Assembly (NCBI GenBank): GCA_024811115.1
Contig: JAKOGH010000081.1
Span: 1 to 15,851, forward strand
Length of the DNA: 15,851 nt
Source: Terana coerulea
Lineage: Eukaryota > Basidiomycota > Agaricomycetes > Polyporales > Phanerochaetaceae
Reading direction: 5' to 3'
Positions 8,358 to 15,851 of this stretch are shown one piece after another; the stretch's first letter is position 1, and every line of letters starts with the position of its first letter. The translations under genes were made by a program, and so were the position numbers. The notes below the pieces were generated by a model, which made no database searches, was not told where the DNA came from, and was given only the letters and a program-made list of their open reading frames with translations.

Positions 8358-9699
8358 ATGTCTTTCTCATTTGAGAAGCTTATCCCCGTCCTCGACAGAA
8401 CTAACTGGAAGCACTGGAACGACACTTTGAGGTCATTCCTGGGTACTCAGGGAATCACTTGTCAGCTCACGACAACTCAGCCGAGTGTGCCGACCTTAGT
8501 CCGCACTGTCTCGGCCGTTTCCGCTTCGTGCGCAGTCGCGAGCTGATGGTACCAACCCTGCCATACTTGCTCTCCCCGCCTCTGGCAAGGTGCTCGGCAA
8601 CAAGCATGAGCACTTCAGGCGGTCGACAAGCTCGACGACTGGATCAATGACGACCTCCAGGCCATGGGCTTCATCCGCCTTCGCCTGACTTACCAGATTG
8701 GTCAGTCGGTGAAGAGCGAAAACGACAGCCAAGGCCCTGTATGAGACCCTGCAGTTGACCTACACTCAGAACACTCTGAGTACAGCCTACACCGACTTCA
8801 GGGCCCTTTTGGAGACTCGCATCCCCGATGATCAGTCCCTAGCACCCGCTGATTGCCAAGATCCAAGCCCACGTCAACCATCTAAATGCAGTCCATGCGA
8901 AGCGTGGACAATTACATACACCTGATGCTCCTCATATCAAAGACACCAGGGTATGGTAAGCATATCGCCATCGTCACCACGCTAAACCAGAAAATGGTAG
9001 ACACAGCACTGTCTCCTACCCCTCCTGGAGCCCCTGAACCCAAGGTTTATGGGCAGCAGCTCATTGCTGCTTGGGAGCAGTGGAAGCTTTCCGGTGGACA
9101 GCGCCAAGCAGACCAAGTCTGCCAAACATGTCACTGCCATCAAGAATAAGGGAAGGATCCCCAGTTCGAAGGCAGCAGCAGCGCCTCTAACGGGCAGCAG
9201 CAGCAATGGCATGCGCAGCAGCAGTGCCCGCAAGAGCAGCAGCAGCAGGACGGTGCCGGCAACGGCAAAGAAAAGAAAGACCCAGCACGGCAAGCGTGCG
9301 GGCAAGGGCAAGGGCAAAGCTCAGAATGCTGACCATGATCACTCCTACATCGCTGCTCTGGTCATCCCGGTAGCGAACGACTTCATCCCCAACGTGCCGC
9401 TCTCTACAAGTCCGAGGCTGAAGAAATACAGTCTTGTAACGAGGGAGAACGCAAGCTCTGACTTCGCCAACGGCAACCAGTTCCCGCTTCCCAGCAAGGC
9501 ATTAGCCCTTGCTGAGAAGCTAGGAGTTGTTGGGTCCCAAGAGTGCATCCGGACCCTCGAGAAGGTTGTTGATGCCAATGAGCACAACGCTCATTCGCGG
9601 CGGACGTCATCACGGGATATAGAGCACCGCAACTTGCAGAACGCTGTTCGTGAGTTAGAACACCGTCAGGAGTTCGCTCTAAATGATCTCCCGCGCTAA
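8358..9699 (+). pseudogene. gag: Copia gag, frameshifted
   Basis: The start ATG at 8358, in the context ccaaacaATG, opens a frame reading MSFSFEKLIPVLDRTNWKHW. This is the typical N-terminus of copia-type Gag (a short leader, then a Leu...Asn-Trp/Tyr...Trp pattern). Later pieces in shifting frames include KLDDWINDDLQAMGFIRLRL (about 8629-8690), ALYETLQLTYTQNTLSTAYT (about 8732-8790) and KIQAHVNHLNAV (about 8860-8895), which together fit the helical capsid region. A cag-rich tract (9171-9252) encodes a Gln- or Ser-rich stretch depending on frame. It is followed by a basic KRAGKGKGKAQNADHDHS segment (about 9292-9345) in the longest surviving frame, which stays open to 9699. I see no CCHC knuckle; the basic, His/Asp-rich segment takes its usual place. 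At least three frameshifts are needed. Confidence 0.8.
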
Positions 9700-10500
9700 C
9701 TAAATTGTTAGAAATCCTCAACGAGGATGACGAGTTCAGACTCTGCATAAGGCCCAGCTTTGCGAGGCCGCAGAGCTTTACAAGACTGCCTGCAAGCAGT
9801 GGATTGCAGACAAGAACACTGCCCTGAACAAGGGCTTGACCCTCGACCAGAAGCATCGCAGACACTTCCGGTGGGAGCAAAACCAGCCCGTGAAGCTGGC
9901 TGTCGCCCTAGGAAGCGAGTTCGCCGTCACTGCCACCAAAGATGAGGCCGCTGAAGAAGGCTCGGCAGCGCCAAGCAGGCCGACCTTGACTACGCCAAGC
10001 ATGTGCTTGACACTCACATTGCCAAGCTCGATGCGCGCATCGACTTGAACAACGTCACTCTCAAACGCAAGTTTGCTGAGCCAGAGTTCGTCAAGGGTAG
10101 CTTTTCTTGCCCCACCAAGCGCAGCTCATGTGAACCCTCACTGATCATCTGGTCTGATGAAGTTGACATGCAAATGTCGCTTGACAGGGAGGACGGCTTC
10201 GACGCCCGACCACCCTGACATCGAGGAAGCCGTGTCCCTTGGAAACAAGGACAGCGACGACGTCATTGACAACTAGTACGCCAGATGTCTGATGGACGAT
10301 CGTGAGATCCACCAGGACATCATCAACGCGTATCTTGAGTACATCCCCTTTACTCCAAACTAGTGCACAACATTAACCAATACTTTGCAGCTGACTGCGC
10401 GAATGTCTCGGCGGGCTGGATTAAGCAGTAGATACCACATGTATGCTACTGTATTGAATGGAGCTGGATTCCTTCAATAACCAGACCGATGTGTGCATAA
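9700..10500 (+). pseudogene. Copia segment between gag and protease, charged and of unknown function
   Basis: About 800 bases separate the basic end of gag from the protease. Surviving frames encode long charged, probably helical peptides: EILNEDDEFRLC (about 9712-9750), LCEAAELYKTACKQWIADKN (about 9757-9816), then KHVLDTHIAKLDARIDLNNV (about 9988-10050) and LKRKFAEPEFVKGS. An acidic stretch with DIEEAVSLGNKDSDDVIDN follows near 10219-10275. Frames change several times and stops occur. I recognise no domain. By position it is the gag-to-protease linker of the polyprotein, and its length is more than I expect for copia elements. It could be lineage-specific or a captured segment. Confidence 0.5.
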
Positions 10501-10840
10501 TAAGTTATTCAACGTGTTTCAGAGTTGCAAAGGTAAAAACTTTGCAAAATCAAGTGATTGGCTGCTCGACTCTGGAGCGTCATTTTACTTTACCAGTTAG
10601 AGAAGTTTATTGCGCGAATTTGGCGTGACATTGACCCAATTGTTGTTCAAACGGCTAATGGGCATGTAACTATCTCTGAGAATGGTGACTCCGTCATTAA
10701 CTACTGTCCTAGCGCTGACGAGCAAAACGATTGAAGTCTTACTGAAAAACGTTCAACTCATGCCTTCACAGAAGGATGTGAATCTTATCTCGCTTGGTCA
10801 GCTGCTATGACAGAACCGGTTAATTAAGGGTGACACAACT
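10501..10840 (+). pseudogene. pol: Copia aspartic protease, degenerate
   Basis: The active-site loop reads SDWLLDSGASFYFT, with DSGA intact at 10568-10579. This is the copia-type protease motif (W-x2-DSGA). The enzyme would cleave the polyprotein during particle maturation. Downstream, the expected second half is recognisable only in part: a frame reading VQTANGHVTISENGDS-like coding near 10640-10690 and NLISLGQLL near 10780-10808, just before the pre-integrase region. Stops at about 10600 and 10808, plus a frameshift, break it. Confidence 0.82.
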
Positions 10841-11900
10841 ACTTTGAAAATCCTGGATGGTGATAATCGCTGGGAATTATTGCAATTCGTGCTGCTTTAT
10901 CCAAGCGCAACAGTGTACTATCTAGACACTGACCAAGACGGCCTTGCGCTAGTCTCGCACGAAATAATGCATAGACATTTTGGACATCCCTCTGAGAGGA
11001 TCCTACATCAACTTCTGTCAGCAACAACGGAATGTCCTGATATCGACTATAATAAGTCAGATTCACCCTGCTCTGGCTGCGCATAAGAAAAGATGCATAA
11101 TCGCTCATTCACAGTGACTTGAAGGAATTCCCGGTTGATTCATATCACCGTTACAAGTATATCAGCACCTTTGTCGATGATTATACATCGCATGCATGGA
11201 TTATTTGCCTAAGGCTAAAATCCGTCACCATCCAAGCAACAAAAACTTTCTTTCTATGGTTCAAAACTAGCATAAAGCTAGTGTCAAGAGCTGGATGTCA
11301 GATGCAGGGGGGGAATACAAGTCAAACGCATTCATTCAAATGCTAAAGGAGGCAGGGATTAAAATCCTGACTAGCGTTCCACATACTCCATAGCAGAATG
11401 GACGTGCTGAGCGGTTCAATCGAACCCTTATAGACAAAGCCGAGGCTATGCGGCTTTACAGCTTGCATTCCTCCTTCGTAGTGGGAATTTGCGGTCATGC
11501 ACGCAACGGTGCTTTACAACCGCACTCCTGTTTCGCGATTAAAATAGATTACGCCTTACGAGGCACTTATAGGTGAAAAACCCGCGTTGATAATATCCAC
11601 GTGTTTGGCTGTAGTGCATGGGTATTTATCCCTGTCGACGTTCGCAAGAACAAACTACAGCCTAAGTCCGAAATGATGACTTACATCGGACACAACGAGC
11701 ACGGTTGGACCTTTATGAGAGGACCCAACAACGTCATGTTTTGCTCAACTCAAAATGAGTGGTGCGAAACTTATTTCCCCAAGTGTTCTGATGGCAAAAT
11801 GCCCGCACGGCCTGACCTGCCTACGCAAAACACCAACAATGCGAATGACAGTGAGTCCTCATAGGGCGCAGGATCAGACGATAGTGATGACGATGTGCCA
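10841..11900 (+). pseudogene. pol: Copia integrase (zinc finger and D,D35E core), degenerate
   Basis: The pre-integrase zinc finger reads IMHRHFGHPSERILHQLL with histidines at 10970-10972 and 10985-10987. It ends with CSGC, whose cysteines are at 11069-11071 and 11078-11080, giving the HHCC pattern. The core shows HSDLKEFP with the first Asp at 11115-11117, FVDDYTSHAW, then MSDAGGEYKSN with the second Asp at 11301-11303, and GRAERFNRTL with Glu at 11409-11411. The last two are in register with 35 residues between them. A TAG replaces an expected CAG in HTPQQNG (11392-11394). After the core, FGCSAWVFIPVDVRKNKLQP and YIGHNEHGW (open frame 11601-11864) match the conserved copia integrase C-terminal region. 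A stop after CSGCA and frameshifts make it non-functional. Confidence 0.9.
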
Positions 11901-12430
11901 CCGCCTAAAAGGCGAGCTGCACCTTGTCCTAACCCTCCTTCTGCCAAAAAGAGACCGAGCAGGTCGAACAACGGTTCTACCCCTGAGCCTCCTGTTGGGT
12001 GTAGCCTGAGTCCGCCTCGTCGAGCTGACACCATCTGCAGTAGATCCGCGGGTACTGGCACCACCAGTTATTCCTGCTGGGCCGGCGGTGTAGTACTCGC
12101 GAGCGAAGGATTCCAGTCAGAAATCCAGGCTCCGTGTATGACCAGTCACAGGCACCATTACAAGTTTTAGGTGCTGATAGAGGTATCTGTAGTTGGGAAA
12201 AGCAGACTGGCCAGACCAAGCCCACTAAGGTTGGCTACCAAGGGTGCAGTCAGTTTAGCAAGCAGCCCAACAGTGTCCCTGCCACCGTCCTGCTAGCCCT
12301 TCTACATCCAGAACAGCTCAAACCTGTTCGGGATATCACTGAGCCCATTGGAGACATTGGGCGAAAGCCCAGTGTCGAGATGATGTACTGGCACGACTGC
12401 GCTGGGAAGGGAGAGTAAATTTCTACAATT
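11901..12430 (+). pseudogene. Copia linker between integrase and reverse transcriptase
   Basis: A Pro-, Ser- and Arg-rich low-complexity stretch (PPKRRAAPCPNPPSAKKRPS from 11898) follows integrase. Variable linkers of this kind separate integrase from reverse transcriptase in copia polyproteins and usually carry basic nuclear-localisation-like patches; the KKRPSR run would fit that. Frames are broken. No conserved motif is visible from about 12060 to 12430. Confidence 0.6.
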
Positions 12431-13977
12431 ATTTGCTTGCCCAAGCAGTCGATCCTGATGCAACAAAGTCTTCAGTCCGAGACTGGACTTTCACGTGGCA
12501 TAAATCGCCTGCCTGCAAAACGGCAGGTAGAATGGCGTGCTGCATGCAAAGATGAGCTCGATGCATTAAGCAAAGAGGCATGTTCGAACTCACCCCGCGG
12601 CCGAAAGGCAAAAGCATCATTAAAAACCGATGGGTTTTGGATGAGAAGTCAGATGGTTGAAAGAAAGCGCGACTTGTAGCTCGCGGCTTCTCTCGGATTG
12701 AGAGAATCGACTACGATAAAATCTTCTCTCCAGTCGTACAGTTTGAAACTGTTAGATTCGTACCCCTTGCCGGCACTCGAAGGCTTCTTCCTCACTGGCC
12801 TCAATGTGCGCAACGTATCTACGGACTATTAAATGAGGAGATCTACATGGGACAACCTGATGGCCTCCTGCTCAAGGAAAAAGCACATAGTGCTTTGTCT
12901 TCATCGCGCCCTTCACGAGAGCTTAAGCAGGCAGGACTGTCCTGGTGGAAAGCCCTTAGCAAGTCTATGGCTGAGCTTGGCCCAAAAGACTGAAGTCCGA
13001 TGCTGATGTATACATCAAGGCACAGGCAACAACATGGTCATTGTCGTAGTCTACATTGACAACACTATATTTGTCAGATGTAGCAAGGCACAAGTACTCA
13101 AGAAAAGGAGTCCTTCATGAAATGGTGGGAATGTCGGCGATATAGGCGACGTAAAGGAGTTTCTGCACATGCGCATGACGAGGTCGGTGGCAAGATTGTG
13201 ATTGATCAGTGCGCTTACCTTGATAAGGTACTTGAACACTGTGGCCAGACCAATGCCAAAATGGCAAAAACTCCGCTTTCTGAGGAACATATTCCTCAAC
13301 CAAATGAAGGAGAGCTTAACAAAGGCTTGCCAGAGCCGTTCCCAAGTGTGATAGGCTTACTTCTTTATATCATGCTCGGCACATGACCAGACATTCGTCG
13401 CTGTCACAAAGCTCGCACAATTTAGTGCGAAACCGTCCGAAGACCACCTGAACAGAGCGCTGTATATGCAGCTATCATCGGGCACTTGTAACTACAGCTC
13501 GGAGTATAATAGCTCTTCTGAGTTAGGCCAGGTGGCGTACACCAATGCAGATTGGGCAGCTGCTTCCAACCGTTGCTCTCAGACTGGCTTCCTGCTAATG
13601 CTTGCAGGAGAAGCCTTTAACTAGAGCTTCTTTAAGCACAATCTATAGCAACGTCGACTAAAGATGCCAAATATGGCATTTAGCAACTGCTCCTGAAGTC
13701 ATGTGGATTCGAAACATCCTCTCTGAACTCGGTTACAACTTCAAGAAAGTACCCATCTGCGGCGATAACCAGGGGCGCTTTATTCGTTTGGGAAAATCCG
13801 TTGCTGAAAAGCACAAGCACATCGACATCTGCTACTGCTACATTAGCAATGTTGTCCAAAGCTGGCCACGTTGAAGTACTCTTGGTACCTGGCGTTGACA
13901 ATCCCAGATATCTTACACAAGAATCTGGGCAGGTTAAGATCGAAGTTCCGACCGTGCTCGGAGCGCATTGCTGCTAA
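12431..13977 (+). pseudogene. pol: Copia reverse transcriptase and RNase H, degenerate with catalytic changes
   Basis: The domain opens with RQVEWRAACKDELDALSKE (about 12518-12575), the usual W-x-A-x3-E-x2-AL motif. In another frame comes KARLVARGFSRIERIDYDKI, then FSPVVQFETVRF (about 12664-12760). The catalytic box reads VVVYIDNTIFV at about 13043-13075: YIDN at 13052-13063 stands where copia elements have YVDD. The connection carries GKIVIDQCAYLDKVLEHCG and PSVIGLLLYIMLGT, ending at a stop near 13384. In RNase H, AYTNADWAA (13538-13560) has Asn where the pattern is usually SDADWAG. EVMWIRNILSELGYNF and EKHKHIDI follow near 13695-13830. The final frame ends with GAHCC and TAA at 13975-13977. 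Multiple stops and frameshifts; not functional. Confidence 0.9.
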
Positions 13978-14015
13978 CTAGCGCAGCTAAACCAGTGCAG
14001 GCAATACGCCGTGCT

Positions 14016-14028
14016 AGGTTAGGAGGAG
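14016..14028 (+). other. Copia polypurine tract
   Basis: The run aggttaggaggag lies directly before the 3' LTR, with the last eight bases all purine. This is where plus-strand DNA synthesis is primed in LTR retrotransposons. The two thymines in the left part may be decay. Confidence 0.7.
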
Positions 14029-14314
14029 TGTTGAGTCGGATAGGCGCTGTAAGCGCTCTGCTCTATCTTCTCTATTGTTCTACCAGGTTCCATGACAATC
14101 CCTATTGTGTATTGTTCTGATACCTATTTGTATCTGTTTATAGTACAGCTACCCTATATTGTATATAAGGCAGCTCTTTGCACCGTACTCTAATAAGACT
14201 CTTCAACTTTCAACCCTTACATGTATTCAAACCAACCTACAGGTGAGTAACTATTCTAGCTTTCTACAGGCCTCGGTAGGAGTGTATGCTGCTGTATGCG
14301 CTACAGCTTCTACA
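14029..14314 (+). repeat. Copia 3' LTR
   Basis: The 286-bp repeat has the same TG...CA termini as 7830-8122 and aligns along its full length. A TATA-like tatataagg lies at 14162-14170. A hairpin-capable inverted repeat (gcgct, gta, agcgc) is at 14044-14056. The bases after it (cttaaagaatac) return to chromovirus gag leader sequence. Confidence 0.92.
14161..14171 (+). promoter_or_regulatory. Probable TATA element of the copia LTR
   Basis: The sequence tatataagg, about 135 bases into the LTR, is the only strong TATA-like element in it. The partner LTR has tacataagg at the matching place (7969-7977), one substitution away, so the 5' promoter, which would drive genomic RNA, is the weaker copy. 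The transcript start would be expected about 30 bases downstream. This is a motif call only. Confidence 0.5.
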
Positions 14315-14450
14315 CTTAAAGAATACAGGGCTTGGTGAGCCTGAACTTCCTGCTAGGGGTTGGATCAGTGGTTCTCCTGGGTGCTCTCCCTCTTTCGAGG
14401 GTTGCTAGATTTGGTCTGGATGCTCTCCTCCATTCTGCCCGGACACTCAT
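14315..14450 (-). pseudogene. gag: Chromovirus gag, N-terminal end
   Basis: On the minus strand an ATG at 14450-14448 opens MSVRAEWRRASRPNLATLER, an Arg- and Ser-rich start plausible for gag. A neighbouring frame, EPLIQPLAGSSGSPSPVFFK (about 14374-14315), continues in phase across the copia insertion into 7829-7784. A frameshift therefore lies between the ATG and the Pro/Ser-rich stretch. Assignment rests mainly on position between the leader and the rest of gag. Confidence 0.55.
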
Positions 14451-14808
14451 TGTAACGATTAGAGCAGAGTTGCTATTTACACCTCTCGTATGTCTCTAGT
14501 TTGCCGTGGTAATTGTATTGGTTACTGAAGTTGTAGTAATGGAAGGCCGTCGAGCAGTCAAAACTGCTGTGTGGGGGCTGTGTCTTCAGACAGGTTAGCA
14601 ACAGGTAGTGTGCAAGTGGACCTCCTTGCACACAGTGGGGAACTCAAAAGTTCACCACACTGACATCTCACTCAATAGCAGCATAGCAAGGGAAGAAGGT
14701 AAAAGGGGTTAGCTGAGTTTCAGTGGCACTGTATCTCTGGACTGTTGTAGTGCCTGTGCTTTGCAGGGGTTCAATCGAACTAGTGTGGTTGGGAGATCTC
14801 GATCTAAT
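14451..14808 (-). other. Chromovirus 5' leader
   Basis: This stretch lies between the 5' LTR and the likely gag start, about 358 bases, and would be the untranslated leader. Directly inside the LTR the minus strand reads ttagatcgagatctcccaac. It does not begin with TGG and I do not recognise complementarity to a tRNA 3' end. Self-priming, known in Tf1-related fungal elements, or decay of the site are both possible. No coding domain is visible. Confidence 0.6.
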
Positions 14809-15170
14809 GTTAAGGGAGAGCGAGCTCGGCGCGTAATCGAAACAGTGGATTGGAGTGAATGGAGAATAGATGGTAAAAATCTTTGCGTCACGAAGAGGGG
14901 CAACAAGGGCCAACTCCTAGTAGATTTCACAAAACAGACAGGCAGGTGCCAATACTTGTCCCCAATGACCAAGAGGTCAAGATGAGAAACAAGGCTAGAG
15001 AGTCCAAAGTGCTAAGTGTTGAAGCGTGGGAAGAACTGAGCCGCATTTGGGCGCTAAGCGCCGGGATCATCGAAATGAAGTCCAGAGGCTCTGGGGCTGC
15101 TACTAGGCTATGTATCTGTATGAATCGCAAGAAAATGAAAAATAGTACTACGTATGCATCTGTCTGCACA
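14809..15170 (-). repeat. Chromovirus 5' LTR
   Basis: This 362-bp copy is uninterrupted and serves as the empty-site reference for the 3' LTR. In element orientation it starts TGTGCAGACAG at 15170 and ends CTCCCTTAACA at 14809. The site gtgctaag at 15009-15016 is single here but duplicated around element A in the other LTR. The 13-bp inverted repeat at 15050-15062 is identical to that at 1310-1322. Confidence 0.87.
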
Positions 15171-15851
15171 CCTGCGCCTTGTATCCTTTTCCTAGTCTTC
15201 CACAATTACTATGAACTTTGTCAGCATTATGCAATGGAGCAAGAGCATCATTTCATTCTTTCCCTTATACAACTACAACCCTTCAGCACAGACAGAAGTT
15301 CAAACACTTCTATTCACTGGTATTTTGATCATGCAACATACTTGGCTTATATTTCACATAAATTCATATAAAATCAATGTATGTCATTTGGAAACATATG
15401 AAGATGTCAGTCACAAAGTATGTAGAATGTACAAGCCTGCGAGCAGGCAAGGTAAACAAAAGATGCAGGCTGGTCTCATTATGTGACAGCGATCTACACT
15501 CCCTTGCAAAAGTCATTAGATGCCTTATAGTATAGATGTGCTCGAGTTCCTCGATTTCACACATCAGGTGCTTGCGCCTTATACTGGGGTGGCTGGGAAT
15601 GAGACTAAGGAACCTCCAGGCAGCATTGCACAGTTAGTAACTGGGTTACCATGGTGATGTTACAAATTTCCCTCAGCACTAATCCACAGCTTAGAGTGTA
15701 ACATCGAACAGGATATGTCACCAAGTCGTTACAGTGTTACAAGATGCTAGATCAGTTTGCCACATGCTTGTCATATGAACATCAGAGATATGCCTTATAC
15801 GGCGTAGGATCAGAACTTAAGGTCTGGAACTATTCTTATTTATAATAAAAG
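15171..15851. other. Right flank, no feature recognised
   Basis: This AT-richer stretch lies outside the chromovirus 5' LTR. Open frames are short (up to about 90 codons) and resemble no known family. I see no LTR termini, no convincing inverted repeat, no tRNA and no splice-consistent host gene. It may be host intergenic DNA or an old repeat. Confidence 0.4.

Larger units (their letters stand above)
7830..14314 (+). mobile_element. Degenerate Ty1/copia retrotransposon (Pseudoviridae) nested in chromovirus gag
   Basis: This 6485-bp element runs on the plus strand between LTRs at 7830-8122 and 14029-14314. Its order is gag, protease, integrase, reverse transcriptase, RNase H, with integrase before reverse transcriptase, which defines copia-type elements. 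A primer site complementary to the initiator tRNA-Met anticodon arm follows the 5' LTR, and a purine tract precedes the 3' LTR. All coding parts carry stops and frameshifts. The two LTRs differ at roughly one base in ten by eye, mostly transitions, so insertion is not recent. The flanking five bases (cgaag and cttaa) do not match, so no target duplication is seen. The element is slightly longer than most copia elements because of an extended segment between gag and protease. Confidence 0.92.
327..15170 (-). mobile_element. Degenerate Ty3/gypsy chromovirus (Metaviridae), host of four nested insertions
   Basis: This is a complete but dead LTR retrotransposon on the minus strand, bounded by two homologous LTRs (14809-15170 and 327-1436). 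Between them, in minus-strand order, lie gag with a CCHC knuckle, an aspartic protease, reverse transcriptase with YMDD, RNase H, an HHCC plus D35E integrase, a GPF/Y module and a chromodomain. This is the gene order of fungal chromoviruses. Four younger elements interrupt it: hAT-type insertions at 531-1266, 4916-5584 and 7111-7783, and a copia element at 7830-14314. Removing these and three duplicated target sites leaves about 6257 bp, a usual length for the family. All genes carry stops and frameshifts. The outer flanks (gcccc before 327, cctgc after 15170) do not match, so no target duplication is visible. Identification as a chromovirus is secure; the clade is inferred. Confidence 0.9.

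Noticed and set aside
9171..9252. The cag-rich tract considered as an independent microsatellite.
   Set aside because: It is imperfect and lies inside copia gag, where Gln/Ser-rich low complexity before the basic tail is plausible coding sequence.
15171..15851. Possible host exon in the open frame at 15211-15486.
   Set aside because: Composition is AT-rich, there is no recognisable domain, and no supporting splice or codon signal is visible.

Overview
The window is a fungal, most likely basidiomycete, repeat island made of nested, decayed transposable elements. I find no intact gene, no convincing host gene, and no tRNA or rRNA. The organism call is an inference from two element types. One is a Ty3/gypsy chromovirus (Metaviridae) whose gag, D35E integrase and C-terminal chromodomain look like those of mushroom-forming fungi. 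The other is a Ty1/copia element whose primer site matches half of the initiator tRNA-Met.

Layout. Bases 1-326 are left flank. An old chromovirus on the minus strand spans 327-15170. Its 5' LTR is at 14809-15170, followed by leader and gag start (14808-14315), rest of gag (7829-7784 and 7102-about 5940), protease (about 5940-5593 and 4915-4730), reverse transcriptase and RNase H (4630-3246), a spacer, integrase (2950-1900), GPF/Y module and chromodomain (1900-1462), polypurine tract, and the 3' LTR (1436-327). Four later insertions interrupt it: a hAT-type non-autonomous element in the 3' LTR (531-1266), a second in protease (4916-5584), a third in gag (7111-7783), and a full copia element with both LTRs on the plus strand (7830-14314), also in gag. 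Each hAT-type insertion has terminal inverted repeats and an 8-bp target duplication with one mismatch. Subtracting the four insertions and three duplications leaves about 6.26 kb, a normal chromovirus length, which supports the nested reading. Bases 15171-15851 are right flank.

State of decay. Every retrotransposon gene is broken by stops and frameshifts, and many changes look like C-to-T or G-to-A at CpG. Three expected catalytic Asp positions read Asn: chromovirus protease, copia reverse transcriptase and copia RNase H. Other catalytic signatures survive, including YMDD in the chromovirus and D35E spacing in both integrases. Neither LTR element shows a clear 5-bp target duplication.

How the parts relate. 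The chromovirus came first, presumably targeted by its chromodomain, and then served as landing site for the hAT-type elements and copia. The hAT-type elements encode no transposase and would have depended on an autonomous element elsewhere. I see no unknown biological system. The most informative points are the empty site preserved in the sister LTR, the half-tRNA primer site, the motif-dense ends of two hAT-type elements, and an unassigned charged segment between copia gag and protease.
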